Of a stretch of DNA of 64,000 nt, positions 17,378 to 26,723 are shown piece after piece. The DNA lies in assembly GCF_014203735.1 (NCBI RefSeq), contig NZ_JACHJQ010000003.1, forward strand, positions 853,326 to 917,325, written 5' to 3'. Position 1 is the first letter of the stretch. Every line of letters starts with the position of its first letter. A program made the translations under genes and the position numbers. The notes beneath the pieces are model-generated. The model was given only the letters and a program-made list of their open reading frames with translations. It had not been told where the DNA came from and did not search any database. Source of the DNA: Actinophytocola algeriensis (GTDB lineage: Bacteria > Actinomycetota > Actinomycetes > Mycobacteriales > Pseudonocardiaceae).

Positions 17378-17967
17378 TAGAACACCGGGTTTCCCCACTC
17401 ACCCGTGAACGCGATCTCGTCCAGGGCCAGCCGCCGCCGCGGCGCGAGTTCTTTCGCGCGCCGCTCCTCGTCCAGCAGCGCGGGGTCGCCGAGCGTGCCC
17501 AGCGCGATCACCGTCTGCGGCTCGACGTCGGCGGGCAGCGAGAACACGAGCTTCGCGCCCTCCCGGTTGAACCCGCCCATCTGGTGCGCGACCAGGCCTT
17601 CGGCCACCGCCTGCAGTACCAGGTTCTCGGCCGCGAGCCCGACGCCGTACTCGGGCATCGGGATCGTGCCCTTCTCGTTGACCGTCACCGCGCACACCAG
17701 CACCAGCATCGCGGCCGGGTGCGCCCACCCCTGGTTGCGCCTGGACAGCAGGTCGAACAGCCGCGCGTAGGTCTCGTCGCCGCGCCGCCCCACCAGGTAC
17801 CGCGCGGGCTGGGTGTTCCCGTTCGACGGCGCCCACCGCGCGGCCTCGAGCACCGCACGCAGCTGCTCGTCGGTCACCACCCCGGCCGGGTCCAGCGCGC
17901 GGGGGCTCCACCTGGCCGCCAGCAGCGGGTGGATGGGCACGCTCGTCTCGGCGTCCTTGTCAGTCAT
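17377..17967 (-). CDS. Nitroreductase-family FMN oxidoreductase
   Basis: 196 residues. RWSPRALDPAGVVTDEQLRAVLEAARWAPS near the N-terminus is the FMN-binding start of nitroreductases. LAAENLVLQAVAEGLVAHQMGGF and VIALGTLGDP complete the fold. Likely an NAD(P)H-dependent flavin enzyme; the physiological substrate is unknown. ATG at 17967 is 13 bases after the membrane glycosyltransferase stop. Its stop overlaps the regulator start. Confidence 0.85.
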   Translation of the reverse strand: MTDKDAETSVPIHPLLAARWSPRALDPAGVVTDEQLRAVLEAARWAPSNGNTQPARYLVGRRGDETYARLFDLLSRRNQGWAHPAAMLVLVCAVTVNEKGTIPMPEYGVGLAAENLVLQAVAEGLVAHQMGGFNREGAKLVFSLPADVEPQTVIALGTLGDPALLDEERRAKELAPRRRLALDEIAFTGEWGNPVF

Positions 17968-17979
17968 CGCTGTCGCTCA

Positions 17980-19209
17980 TCAGATGGCGTAACCCCACGA
18001 CGTCAGTGCGTATGCCCCGAACCAGGAGCTGACCACGGCGAGCGCGCACAACGCCACCACGAACGTCGACACCCGCCGTTTCGCCAGGGCCAGCGCGATC
18101 GGGATCAGCAGCGTGAAGGCGGGCACCATCAGGCGCGCCTTCGAGTTCATCAGCCCGTTCGACGTCAGGTCCATCGCCAGCACGGCGGCCGAGTAGGCGA
18201 TCAGCGGCCACTCGACCTTCCGCACGATCATGATCACCAGCAGGACCAGGGCCACGACGATCAGCCCGACGGTCGTGACCTCCAGCACGGACCGGGCGTC
18301 GGCCAGTGCGTCCAGGGAGAACCGCAGCGTCGCGGCACCGCCGTCGAACCCGGTGCCCCACCCGCGCTCCTGCAGCGCGAACCAGCCGTTCCACTCGCCG
18401 GTCCGCGTCCCGACCCACACCAGGTACCCGACCAGCCCGAGCGGTGCGATCGCCCCGCCGAGCCACGCCCGCCAGGACCTCGGGTTCCTGATCACCACGA
18501 GCAGCGCGGCCAGCGCGACCGCCAGGACCAGCGCCGCGCCGGTCGACCGGACCAGCCCGGCCAGCGTGCAGCACACCCCGGCGAGCAGCCACCGCTTCTC
18601 GAGCACCCCGACCAGCGCCCACGCGGCGAGCGCGCAGAACATCGCCTCCGAGTAGGCCATCGACAGCACGACCGACATCGGCGTCGCCGCGAACAGCGCC
18701 ACCAGGATCAGGCCGGTCCGGCGCGAACCGCCGCGGATGTGCTGCCCGAGCCGCGCGAGTGCGTAGGAACACACGACGCCGGAGACGATCGTCACGGTCA
18801 GGGCCGAGGTGACCAGGCCGATCCCGCCCGGCCCGTCGACCGCGGCGAACCACCGCACGACCATCGGGTAGCCGGGGAAGAAGGCCAGCGGCGTCTCGGC
18901 GCTGCGCTGCCCGAACGCGTCGACAAGGCCCTCCGGCACTCCGTCGTAGCCGCCGCCCGCGATCGCCAGGAACCACTGCCCGTCCCACGACCGCAGTGCC
19001 TCGGACACCGAACCGAAGTTGCGGCTCGCCATCCACGTGAGCACCAGCAGCCCGAGCTCACGGATGCCGAGGAAGATCAGCGCAGGCGCGAGGAGCGCGC
19101 CGACTCTCCGGACGGTCCACCCGTGCTCGCGCTGACTGGACTCAACCGGTACGTCGTCCGGAACGGAGGACTCCTCCGCCTCGGCACGCGTCACGTCCGT
19201 CGCCGACAC
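17980..19209 (-). CDS. PIG-V/mannosyltransferase-like integral membrane protein
   Basis: About 409 residues with a short cytoplasmic N-terminus and roughly ten membrane spans. An early loop SWDGQWFLAIAGGGYDGVPEG and FFPGYPMVVRW match the PIG-V/GT-C mannosyltransferases of actinobacteria (catalytic acidic residues in the first loop). It probably transfers mannose from a polyprenyl donor to a cell-envelope glycan or glycoprotein. Start taken at GTG 19209 (MSATDVTRAEAEE), preceded by GAAGGATCGG; upstream codons run through non-protein-like sequence. First gene of the minus-strand set 19.2-15.9 kb. Confidence 0.72.
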   Translation of the reverse strand: MSATDVTRAEAEESSVPDDVPVESSQREHGWTVRRVGALLAPALIFLGIRELGLLVLTWMASRNFGSVSEALRSWDGQWFLAIAGGGYDGVPEGLVDAFGQRSAETPLAFFPGYPMVVRWFAAVDGPGGIGLVTSALTVTIVSGVVCSYALARLGQHIRGGSRRTGLILVALFAATPMSVVLSMAYSEAMFCALAAWALVGVLEKRWLLAGVCCTLAGLVRSTGAALVLAVALAALLVVIRNPRSWRAWLGGAIAPLGLVGYLVWVGTRTGEWNGWFALQERGWGTGFDGGAATLRFSLDALADARSVLEVTTVGLIVVALVLLVIMIVRKVEWPLIAYSAAVLAMDLTSNGLMNSKARLMVPAFTLLIPIALALAKRRVSTFVVALCALAVVSSWFGAYALTSWGYAI

Positions 19210-19295
19210 CCCGATCCTTCCGCCCACCTCGGCTGGCTCTCGGGTTACAGGGTAGGGCGGCTGTTCCCGCACGTGGCGGGCGCCACACGCAGGAC

Positions 19296-19323
19296 CGAAT
19301 CGATTCGCATCCTCGGTTAGGCT
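19296..19323 (+). promoter_or_regulatory. Candidate ask-asd promoter with palindrome
   Basis: CGAATCGATTCG (19296-19307) is a perfect 12-base palindrome. TAGGCT (19318-19323) fits a -10. It is upstream of repeat copy 2 and about 95 bases before the ask start, so the repeat would lie in the 5' leader of the mRNA. Confidence 0.4.
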
Positions 19324-19337
19324 CGTCTCGACTCTTC

Positions 19338-19399
19338 GAGCGGAGCTTGCGGAGCGAGCATTGACACAGCGGCCGCTCGGAGCCTGCGAGGAGCGGCCG
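19338..19399 (+). repeat. Structured element, copy 2, in the ask leader
   Basis: Left arm identical to the other copies (19338-19357). Hairpin 19370-19399 has stem CGGCCGCTC/GAGCGGCCG around the constant loop GGAGCCTGCGAG. This copy has no start codon at its left end, so no micro-ORF, yet the arms and hairpin are intact. The ask ribosome site GGGAGGT is further downstream (19404-19410). Confidence 0.72.
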
Positions 19400-19418
19400 G
19401 AACGGGAGGTAGCCGACA

Positions 19419-20684
19419 GTGGCGCTCGTGGTCCAGAAGTACGGCGGTTCATCACTCGAGAACGCGGACCGGATCAAACGTGTGGCCGAGCGGATCGTGG
19501 CGACGCGCAAGGCGGGCAACGACGTGGTGGTCGTGTGCTCCGCGATGGGAGACACCACCGACGAACTGCTCGACCTCGCGCAGCGGGTGAACCCGGTCCC
19601 GCCGGAACGCGAGATGGACATGCTGCTCACCGCGGGGGAGCGCATCTCGAACTCGCTCGTCGCGATGGCCGTCAGCGCGCTCGGCGCGGAGGCCCTGTCG
19701 TTCACCGGCTCGCAGGCCGGCGTGGTCACCGACTCGACGCACGGCCGCGCCCGCATCATCGACGTCACGCCCAGCCGCGTGCAGCAGGCGCTCGACGACG
19801 GCTTCATCTGCCTCGTCGCCGGCTTCCAGGGCGTCAGCCAGGACACCAAGGACATCACCACGCTCGGCCGGGGCGGCTCGGACACCACCGCCGTCGCGCT
19901 GGCCGCCGCGCTGAACGCGGACGTGTGCGAGATCTACACCGACGTGGACGGCGTCTACACCGCGGACCCGAGGATCGTCGCGAACGCGCGCAAGCTCGAC
20001 CGGGTCCCGTACGAGGAGATGCTGGAGATGGCGGCGTCCGGGGCGAAGGTCCTGATGCTGCGCTGCGTCGAGTACGCCCGCCGCTACGGCGTCCCCATCC
20101 ACGTCCGCTCGTCGTACACCAACAAGCCGGGCACCATCGTCACCGGCTCAACGGAGGACATTCCCGTGGAACAGGCCATGATCACCGGCGTCGCCCACGA
20201 CCGCTCGGAGGCGAAGGTCACCGTCGTCGGCGTGCCGGACCAGGCGGGCTTCGCGGCCCGCATCTTCCGGGTGGTCGCCGACGCCGAGATCGACATCGAC
20301 ATGGTGCTGCAGAACGTGTCGAGCACGGTCTCCGGCCGCACCGACATCACGTTCACGCTCTCCAAGGACAACGGCCCGACCGCGGTGGCGGCGCTGGAGA
20401 AGATCAAGGAAGAGCTGGGCTTCAAGTCGGTGCTCTACGACGACCACGTCGGCAAGGTGTCGCTGGTCGGCGCGGGCATGCGGTCGCACCCCGGCGTCAC
20501 GGCCTCGTTCTGCGAGGCGCTCGCGAAGGCGGGGGTGAACATCGAGATCATCAACACCTCGGAGATCCGCATCTCGGTGCTGATCAGGGACACGCAGCTC
20601 GACGAGGCCGTGCAGGCCATCCACTCGGCCTTCGGGCTCGGCGGCGACGAGATCGCCCAGGTGTACGCGGGGAGTGGTCGCTGA
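19419..20684 (+). CDS. ask: Aspartokinase (alpha subunit)
   Basis: Phosphorylates aspartate in the first step to lysine, threonine and methionine (and diaminopimelate for the wall). 421 residues, as in Corynebacterium and Mycobacterium. [13 protein letters not shown] is the catalytic N-terminus; [11 protein letters not shown] and [19 protein letters not shown] are nucleotide and substrate motifs. Two C-terminal ACT domains (about 265-340 and 345-415) carry lysine/threonine feedback sites. Start GTG 19419 follows GGGAGGT. An internal start encodes the beta subunit, and asd overlaps its stop. Confidence 0.97.
   Translation: MALVVQKYGGSSLENADRIKRVAERIVATRKAGNDVVVVCSAMGDTTDELLDLAQRVNPVPPEREMDMLLTAGERISNSLVAMAVSALGAEALSFTGSQAGVVTDSTHGRARIIDVTPSRVQQALDDGFICLVAGFQGVSQDTKDITTLGRGGSDTTAVALAAALNADVCEIYTDVDGVYTADPRIVANARKLDRVPYEEMLEMAASGAKVLMLRCVEYARRYGVPIHVRSSYTNKPGTIVTGSTEDIPVEQAMITGVAHDRSEAKVTVVGVPDQAGFAARIFRVVADAEIDIDMVLQNVSSTVSGRTDITFTLSKDNGPTAVAALEKIKEELGFKSVLYDDHVGKVSLVGAGMRSHPGVTASFCEALAKAGVNIEIINTSEIRISVLIRDTQLDEAVQAIHSAFGLGGDEIAQVYAGSGR
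20166..20684 (+). CDS. Aspartokinase beta subunit, internal in-frame start
   Basis: GTG at codon 250 of ask (MEQAMITGV) follows GGAGG (20153-20157) with eight bases between, a far better ribosome site than chance in coding sequence. It would give a 172-residue regulatory beta subunit made of the two ACT domains. In C. glutamicum lysC the beta subunit is known to start at codon 250 and to have 172 residues, so the arrangement is conserved. The enzyme is then an alpha2beta2 heterotetramer. Confidence 0.8.
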   Translation: MEQAMITGVAHDRSEAKVTVVGVPDQAGFAARIFRVVADAEIDIDMVLQNVSSTVSGRTDITFTLSKDNGPTAVAALEKIKEELGFKSVLYDDHVGKVSLVGAGMRSHPGVTASFCEALAKAGVNIEIINTSEIRISVLIRDTQLDEAVQAIHSAFGLGGDEIAQVYAGSGR

Positions 20685-21769
20685 TGGCTACCCCGGGTGC
20701 GGGTGTCCCGCAGCAGCCCCGTCTGGCTCTCGTCGGCGCCACCGGCGCGGTCGGTTCGGTGATGATCGACATCATGAACGGGCGGCCGGACTTCCCGTTC
20801 GGCGACGTGCGGCTGATCGCGTCGCAGCGGTCGGCAGGCAGGAAGCTCACCGTGCGCGGCGAGGAGAAGACGGTCGTCGCGCTGTCGCCGGAGGCGTTCG
20901 ACGGCGTCGACATCGCGATGTTCGACGTGCCGGACGAGATCTCCGCCGAGTGGGCCCCGATCGCCGCCGCGCGCGGTGCCGTGGTGGTCGACAACTCGGG
21001 TGCGTTCCGCATGGACGACGACGTGCCGCTCGTCGTGCCGGAGTGCAACCTCGACAAGATCCACGAACGGCCGCGCGGGATCATCGCGAACCCGAACTGC
21101 ACGACGCTGTCGATGATGGCCGCGCTCGGCGCGCTGCACCGGTCGTTCGAGCTGAAGGAACTGGTCGTCGCGTCGTACCAGGCCGTGTCCGGCGCGGGCG
21201 TCGCCGGTGTCGAGCGGCTGTACGCCGAGCTGGCCGCGGTGGTCGGCAAGGGCGTCGGCCTGCGTGCGGGGGACGTGCGAGAGGCTCTCGAAGCCGCGGG
21301 GCTGCCGCTGGCGGACTCGCCGTTCCCGGCCCCGCTCGCGCTGAACGTGGTCCCGTCGGCCGGGTCCTACAAGGGTGACGGCTGGTACTCCGAGGAGCTG
21401 AAGGTCCGCAACGAGTCGCGGAAGATCCTCGGCATCCCGGAGTTGAAGGTGTCGGCGACCTGCGTGCGCGTGCCGGTGGTGACCACGCACTCGCTCGCGG
21501 TCCACGCGACGTTCGCGTCCGAGGTGACGGTCGCGGCCGCGCGCGAGGTCTTCGAGGCGCAGCCGTCGATCGTGCTCCAGGACGATCCGGAGAACGGCGT
21601 GTTCCCGACCCCGGCCGACGTGGTCGGCGGCGACCCGACGTACGTGGGCCGCATCCGGCAGGCGCTGGACTTCCCGAACACCCTCGACTTCTTCGTGTGC
21701 GGCGACAACCTCCGCAAGGGTGCCGCGCTCAACACGTACGAGATCGCGGAGGCGCTCGCTCAGCGCTGA
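20684..21769 (+). CDS. asd: Aspartate-semialdehyde dehydrogenase
   Basis: Reduces aspartyl phosphate with NADPH to the semialdehyde, the branch point to lysine/DAP and threonine/methionine. 361 residues. N-terminal [10 protein letters not shown] cofactor loop, [18 protein letters not shown], catalytic Cys in ANPNCTT, and [16 protein letters not shown] with the active-site His region. ATG at 20684 overlaps the ask stop by one base (TGATG), a coupled operon as in other actinobacteria. Confidence 0.96.
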   Translation: MATPGAGVPQQPRLALVGATGAVGSVMIDIMNGRPDFPFGDVRLIASQRSAGRKLTVRGEEKTVVALSPEAFDGVDIAMFDVPDEISAEWAPIAAARGAVVVDNSGAFRMDDDVPLVVPECNLDKIHERPRGIIANPNCTTLSMMAALGALHRSFELKELVVASYQAVSGAGVAGVERLYAELAAVVGKGVGLRAGDVREALEAAGLPLADSPFPAPLALNVVPSAGSYKGDGWYSEELKVRNESRKILGIPELKVSATCVRVPVVTTHSLAVHATFASEVTVAAAREVFEAQPSIVLQDDPENGVFPTPADVVGGDPTYVGRIRQALDFPNTLDFFVCGDNLRKGAALNTYEIAEALAQR

Positions 21770-21806
21770 GCGAGCCACTCCCTGGTCTGTTCTTCCGAGT
21801 TCGGGT

Positions 21807-21857
21807 ACTGGCGGGTCCACCCCGTCGCGCAAGTCCGCGACGGTGGTGCCCGCCAGT
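21807..21857. terminator. Long hairpin after ask-asd
   Basis: Outer stem ACTGGCGGG/CCCGCCAGT and inner stem CCGTCGCG/CGCGACGG, nearly continuous over 51 bases. Likely terminator of the ask-asd transcript; without a U-tract. No gene is seen in 21770-21982. Confidence 0.55.
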
Positions 21858-21982
21858 TCCATTTTCCGCGCGGCGTTAATCCGAATGGTTGGTGACCGTC
21901 GCCCAAGACGGTGAGGCACACGGGGTTTCCGGTACCTTCAGGCCTTCTGGCTCGGGGACGAGAACACCGTGGAGCGACGAGC

Positions 21983-23242
21983 ATGACCGCAACCCGACCA
22001 CGGGGCCGGTGGGCGATCCTCGAAGCGCCGCGGGGAGTGCTGCCGCTGTACCTGGGTGTCGGGCTGGCGGCGGTCGTGCTCGTCGCCGCGTTCCCCGGGC
22101 ACGCGCCGACGGACCAGGACTGGGTGCGTTCCCTTGCGCTGCTTGTGGTTTCGTGTCTGCAGACCGAGTTGTCGCTCGGCACCGAGAAGGCGCGCCGCTA
22201 CCTCGCCGACCGGCCGCACATCAACATGACGTCGGCGTGGATGTTCGGCGGCGCGGTCGTGCTGCCCGCGGCGATGGCGGTCGCGCTGACCGTGATCACG
22301 TACCTGCACCTGTGGCTGCGGGTGTGGTGGCCCATCCAGGGCAGGCCCGCGTACCGCGTCGTGTTCTCCGCGGCCACGGTTCTGCTGGCGGTACTTTCGG
22401 TGCAGCCGGTGCTGCGCCTGTTCGGCGCGGACGACGTGCTCCGCGCCGACTGGCAGGGCAGCCGGGTCCTGCTGGCGCTCGTGGTGTCGTTGCTGGTGTA
22501 CACGACGGTCAACGGGGCACCGGTCGCGGTCGCCGTGAAGCTGCACCACCCGGCCCGGCCGTGGCGGAAGACGTTCGGCACCAAGGCGGAGAACGCGCTC
22601 GAGCTGGCGACGCTGAGCCTCGGCGGCGTCACCGCGATCGTCCTCGTGACACAGCCTGCCCTGGTGGCGTTCATGCTGTTGCCGGTGATCGTGTTGCACC
22701 GCAACGTCCTCATGCGCCAGTTGGAGGAGAAGGCCGCGCAGGACTCGAAGACCGGGCTCCTCACCGCAGAGGAGTGGCAGACGCGAGTGGCGGCCGAACT
22801 GGTCCGCAATGCGCGGACCCGCGAGCCGTTCGGTGTCCTGATGGTGGACCTGGACCGCTTCAAGAAGGTCAACGACACCTACGGCCACGTCGCGGGCGAC
22901 GCCGTACTGCGCACCGTCGCGACGACGATCACCGGCCAGCTGCGCGCCTACGATTCCGTCGGCCGCTGGGGTGGCGAGGAGTTCGTCGTGCTGCTGCCGC
23001 AGATCGCCGAACAGGGCGCCTGCGATGTGGCCGAACGCATCCGCACCGCCGTCGGCGACCTGACGGTGACGGTGTCGGTCGGCGACGCGACCCACGAGAT
23101 CACCGATCTCTCCGCGTCGGTGGGCGTGGCATGCTTCCCGGACGCGTCGGTCACGGTCGACGGCCTGGTCCACGCGGCGGACGAGCGGATGTACCGGGCG
23201 AAGCGCGCCGGGAGGAACACGGTGGTGAGCGGCACGGAATGA
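21983..23242 (+). CDS. Membrane diguanylate cyclase (GGDEF)
   Basis: Makes the second messenger c-di-GMP from two GTP. 419 residues: about six N-terminal membrane spans (residues 20-240) with no recognised sensor domain, then a GGDEF domain. The domain has DLDRFKKVNDTYGH, the active site GGEEF near residue 331, and the inhibitory I-site RAYD exactly five residues before it, so product feedback should operate. A SASVGVACFP strand follows. ATG at 21983 comes after GGAGCGACGAGC. The GNAT gene overlaps its stop, which suggests a linked role. Confidence 0.9.
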   Translation: MTATRPRGRWAILEAPRGVLPLYLGVGLAAVVLVAAFPGHAPTDQDWVRSLALLVVSCLQTELSLGTEKARRYLADRPHINMTSAWMFGGAVVLPAAMAVALTVITYLHLWLRVWWPIQGRPAYRVVFSAATVLLAVLSVQPVLRLFGADDVLRADWQGSRVLLALVVSLLVYTTVNGAPVAVAVKLHHPARPWRKTFGTKAENALELATLSLGGVTAIVLVTQPALVAFMLLPVIVLHRNVLMRQLEEKAAQDSKTGLLTAEEWQTRVAAELVRNARTREPFGVLMVDLDRFKKVNDTYGHVAGDAVLRTVATTITGQLRAYDSVGRWGGEEFVVLLPQIAEQGACDVAERIRTAVGDLTVTVSVGDATHEITDLSASVGVACFPDASVTVDGLVHAADERMYRAKRAGRNTVVSGTE

Positions 23243-23646
23243 AGATCACGCACACCCAGGCGGGCCACGACGAACTCCGCCGAGCCCACTTCGGCGACCT
23301 GGACGGCCGCTTCACCCGCGACGTGTGGCACGCGGAGGTCGACGGCGAGGTGGTCGGCACGGCGATGGCGGGCCCGCCGCGCGGCATCTTCGGCCCGTGG
23401 GTCGGCGAGCTGTACCGGCTCGAGGTGCGTGCTGGCCACCGCGGCCAGGGCATCGGCGCCCGCCTGCACGACGCGTGCCTGACCACGTGGCGAGCGCGCG
23501 GCGTCACCGTCGGGGTGGTGGAACTCCCGTCCGCCGACGAGACCACCCGCGAGTTCTACGAAAGCCACGGCTGGCGCCCGGACGGCCACACCCGCCCGGG
23601 TCACCAGGGCACCGGCTACGTCCGCCTCCGCAGAGCGATCACCTGA
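23239..23646 (+). CDS. GNAT-family N-acetyltransferase
   Basis: 135 residues. The acetyl-CoA pyrophosphate loop is VRAGHRGQGIGARLHDA, preceded by LYRLEV and followed by ELPSADETTREFYESHGW, the common GNAT C-terminus. ATG at 23239 overlaps the diguanylate cyclase stop (ATGA). The substrate is unknown. Confidence 0.85.
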   Translation: MKITHTQAGHDELRRAHFGDLDGRFTRDVWHAEVDGEVVGTAMAGPPRGIFGPWVGELYRLEVRAGHRGQGIGARLHDACLTTWRARGVTVGVVELPSADETTREFYESHGWRPDGHTRPGHQGTGYVRLRRAIT

Positions 23647-23673
23647 CTGGCGCCACCCAGCCTCGCCGGGGGC

Positions 23674-24876
23674 TCAGTGCTTGGCCGCGACCGTGTCCGG
23701 GCTGACGACGATCGGCGCCTCCTCCTTCTGCCGCGCGGCCAGCACCCACGCGAGGCCGGCGACCAGGACACCGCCGATGCCCGCGATCGCGAAACCCCAC
23801 CCCGGCGACGCGTGGTCCACCACGAACCCGACCAGCGGCGCACCGGCCGCCGCGCCGAGCGTGAACGCCGACGACTGCAACCCGGTCGCCTCCCCACGGG
23901 CGGCGGGCGGCGCCAGCCGCGCCACCTCCTCACCCGTCGCGGCGATGGTCGGGGCGCACAGGAACGCGGCGGGCACCAGCGCCAGCATCAGCCACCACCA
24001 CTCCCCGCCCGCCAGCCCGATCGGGATCGTCAGCACACCCAGCCACGCCATCAGCGTCGCCTGGCGGTACGACCGCGTCAGCGCGCCGTACACGAGACCG
24101 CCCACCGCGGACCCCGCCGACCACACGATCACCACGACGCCCGTCCACGACAGCTCGCCGCTGTGCTGCATCTGCGCGACGATCGCGACCTCGGTGCCCG
24201 CGAGGATGAACACCGCGCCCGCACCGACGAGCAGGACACCCACCAGCCGCGGCGTGAGCCACACCCGGCGCGGCACCTTCTCCACCGCGGCCTTCTCCGC
24301 CTTGCTGCGCACCGCCGGGTTCACCACGTACAGCGCGCACCCGACGACCACGATCCCCACCGCCATCGCCATCAGCGCGGTCTGCGTGGAGAACTGCGTC
24401 GAGACGAGCACCGCGGCGGCCGGGCCGACCATGAACGACAGCTCGGTGGACACCGAGTCCATCGAGTACGCCGTGCGCCGCAGGTCCTCCGGTACCAGCG
24501 CGGCGATCGCCTGCCGCCCGATCGACATCGCGGGCAGCACCAGCAGGCCCCCGACGAACCCGCACACCAGCAGCATCGGGTACGACATGAACCGCGCGAA
24601 CACCCAGAACGTGGCCTCGCCGATCGTGGTGACCACCAGCATCGGCCGCAGCCCGTACCGGTCGACGACCCGCCCCAGCACCGGTGCCCCGAGCGCGATG
24701 CCGATGGTCGCGACCGCGCCGACCGTGCCCGCCGCCCCGTAGCCGCGGTCCATCGTCACGGCGATGTGCAGGGTCAGGGCCATGCCGGCGGCCGTGCCCG
24801 GGATGCGGGCGAAGAACACGAGCACCAGGAGGGTCCGGACGCCGGGCAGGGCAAGCGTTCGGCGGTAGAACTGCAT
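23674..24876 (-). CDS. MFS transporter
   Basis: 400 residues with twelve predicted spans and a charged central loop (VRSKAEKAAVEKVPRRVWLTPR). GRVVDRYGLRPML between spans two and three is the MFS loop motif. Substrate unknown; drug or metabolite export is the usual role. Start ATG 24876 (MQFYRRTLAL). It is divergent from the Fur-type regulator at 24985 across 108 bases containing AT-rich sequence (CAACTAATTTACG), so that regulator may control it. Confidence 0.85.
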   Translation of the reverse strand: MQFYRRTLALPGVRTLLVLVFFARIPGTAAGMALTLHIAVTMDRGYGAAGTVGAVATIGIALGAPVLGRVVDRYGLRPMLVVTTIGEATFWVFARFMSYPMLLVCGFVGGLLVLPAMSIGRQAIAALVPEDLRRTAYSMDSVSTELSFMVGPAAAVLVSTQFSTQTALMAMAVGIVVVGCALYVVNPAVRSKAEKAAVEKVPRRVWLTPRLVGVLLVGAGAVFILAGTEVAIVAQMQHSGELSWTGVVVIVWSAGSAVGGLVYGALTRSYRQATLMAWLGVLTIPIGLAGGEWWWLMLALVPAAFLCAPTIAATGEEVARLAPPAARGEATGLQSSAFTLGAAAGAPLVGFVVDHASPGWGFAIAGIGGVLVAGLAWVLAARQKEEAPIVVSPDTVAAKH

Positions 24877-24984
24877 GGTTGGATGTGACCTCTCGCGACG
24901 ACGATCGGCAACTAATTTACGACCGGTCACCGACAGTTCCGCACGTTTCTTGACCTGTTCCAGAGAAGATGGTGTCGTGGAGAC

Positions 24985-25425
24985 ATGAACGACAGCCGGG
25001 CCGAACAGCTGCGGGCCGTGGGGTTGCGGGTCACCGCGCCGCGGGTCGCCACCCTCGACTGGCTGGCCGCCCACCCGCACGCGACCGCCGACCAGGTGGC
25101 GAAGGGCGTGCGGGCCCGGCTCGGGTCGGTGTCCACGCAGGCGATCTACGACGTGCTGAACGCGTGCACCCAGACCGGCCTGCTGCGGCGCATCGAACCC
25201 GCTGGCTCACCCGCCCGGTTCGAGACCCGCGTCAGGGACGACCACCACCACATCGTGTGCCGGGTCTGCGGCCGCACGGAGGACGTCGACCACGTCGTCG
25301 GCGAGGCGCCCTGCGTCGGCCCGACCGCGTCGGCCGGGTTCGTGATCGACGAGGCCGAGGTGGTCTTCTGGGGCGTCTGCCCGGACTGCCGGCCGGGCAA
25401 CCACACGGGACCCCGTTCCGAATAG
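24985..25425 (+). CDS. Fur-family metal/redox regulator (FurA/CatR-like)
   Basis: 146 residues. Winged-helix N-terminus (LRAVGLRVTAPRVATLDWL... STQAIYDVLNAC), then the metal-binding C-terminus with DDHHHIVCRVCG and a second Cys pair GVCPDC, as in zinc-structured FurA. In mycobacteria and streptomycetes furA precedes katG or catC; neither is next to it here. Targets could include itself and the divergent MFS gene. Start ATG 24985; TTGACC lies 33 bases upstream as a possible -35. Confidence 0.85.
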   Translation: MNDSRAEQLRAVGLRVTAPRVATLDWLAAHPHATADQVAKGVRARLGSVSTQAIYDVLNACTQTGLLRRIEPAGSPARFETRVRDDHHHIVCRVCGRTEDVDHVVGEAPCVGPTASAGFVIDEAEVVFWGVCPDCRPGNHTGPRSE

Positions 25426-25440
25426 GCCCGGGGAGTCGTT

Positions 25441-26544
25441 CTACGCGGTCGGCCGGAACAGGTCGACGACATTCGCGCGGGACCGCAGCGCGAGACCCGT
25501 GCGCAACGCACCCGCCGCTTCCGACATCGCCTCCCGGAAGCGCGTCCCGAGCTTCACGAAACTGACGAACCCGTGGATGAGGTCGTCGTGCTGCCGTTTC
25601 ACCACCGGCACCCCCGCCTCCCGCAGCCGGTCGGCGAACGCGTTGCCCTCGTCACGCAGCGGGTCGAACCCCGCGGTCGCCACGTAGGCGGGCGGCAGCC
25701 CGCGCAGGTCGTCGGCGAGCAGCACCGACAGCCGGGGGTCGGACCGCAGGTCGAGGTCCGGGCAGTAGTGGTCGAGGAACCACGTCATGTCGTCGTCGGT
25801 CAGGAAGAAGCCGTCGGCGAACAGGTCCCGCGACCGGCGGCGGGTGGTCCCGTCCGTGGCGGGGTAGAAGAGCAGCTGGAAGACCGGCCGAGGGCCCTTG
25901 CCCATGGTCTGCGCTGTCTGCAGGCACACGGACGCGGCCAGGTTCGCGCCGGCGCTGTCGCCGCCGATCGCGATGGCCGACGGGTCCGCGCCCAGCGACT
26001 CGGCGTTGCGCGCGGCGAACCGGAACGCGGTGAGCGCGTCCTCCGCGGCAGCGGGGAAGTGGTGCTCCGGCGCGAGCCGGTACCCGATCGACAGCACCCG
26101 GACCTGGGCGTTGCGGGCCAGGTAGCGGCAGGTCGCGTCGTGCGTCTCGATGCTGCCGATCACCCAGCCGCCGCCGTGCAGGTACACGAGCAGCGGTGAC
26201 CCGGTGCCGAGGCTCACGGGCTCGTACAGCCGGGCGGGCACCGGTCCACCGGAGTCGGACGGGATGTCGAGGTCGCGGGTCCGTACGCCGGTGACCCCGG
26301 GACCGACCAGCCCGCGCCGCAGCTCCAGCTGTGCCCGCGCGTCGAGGTGGTCCCCGCCCGCGAGGCTGGTGTCGGTGAGGGCCAGCATGCGCAGCAGCAG
26401 CTGCGCGTCGAGCGCCAGCTCCAGCCCGTCCCTCCTGATCGGCGCCCCCGCGATCAGCCGCCGCAGCGGCCGAGGCAACGCGAACACCGCGTGCAGCGCC
26501 GCGCCTTGGACCGGCAGCGGAACCCTGTCCATCACACTCGCCAT
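25441..26544 (-). CDS. Alpha/beta hydrolase, hormone-sensitive-lipase family esterase
   Basis: 367 residues. The oxyanion motif HGGGW is near residue 118, the nucleophile elbow is GGDSAGANLA, and acid and base are in DPLRDEG and LIHGFVSF. An N-terminal cap of about 80 residues precedes the core. Similar to LipN/LipH-type esterases of actinobacteria that act on short acyl or hydroxylated esters. Not preceded by a signal peptide, so cytoplasmic. Substrate unknown. Confidence 0.87.
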   Translation of the reverse strand: MASVMDRVPLPVQGAALHAVFALPRPLRRLIAGAPIRRDGLELALDAQLLLRMLALTDTSLAGGDHLDARAQLELRRGLVGPGVTGVRTRDLDIPSDSGGPVPARLYEPVSLGTGSPLLVYLHGGGWVIGSIETHDATCRYLARNAQVRVLSIGYRLAPEHHFPAAAEDALTAFRFAARNAESLGADPSAIAIGGDSAGANLAASVCLQTAQTMGKGPRPVFQLLFYPATDGTTRRRSRDLFADGFFLTDDDMTWFLDHYCPDLDLRSDPRLSVLLADDLRGLPPAYVATAGFDPLRDEGNAFADRLREAGVPVVKRQHDDLIHGFVSFVKLGTRFREAMSEAAGALRTGLALRSRANVVDLFRPTA

Positions 26545-26723
26545 AACGCCTCCCCGGGCGGCTACGGGTGGAGGCTATCCGGTGAACGTGTCCATGGTCA
26601 CCCGCCGTGCCGAAACTCCACTACCACGGGTTCCCCGCCGTGGCCAGACCGCCGGTGGAACTACCGGGAGTGGAGCCATCGGTCGCCAGAATGGAGGATG
26701 ATCTGGGTGACGGAAGGAGAACG

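Noticed and set aside
19361-19366. TTGACA as the -35 of an ask promoter
   Set aside because: No -10 at 16-18 bases downstream; it lies between the arms of repeat copy 2.
21760-21865. Short minus-strand frame (MELAGTTVADLRDG...) after asd that suggested a small DUF397-like gene
   Set aside because: Lies over the strong hairpin 21807-21857 and lacks the DUF397 WRKSS core.
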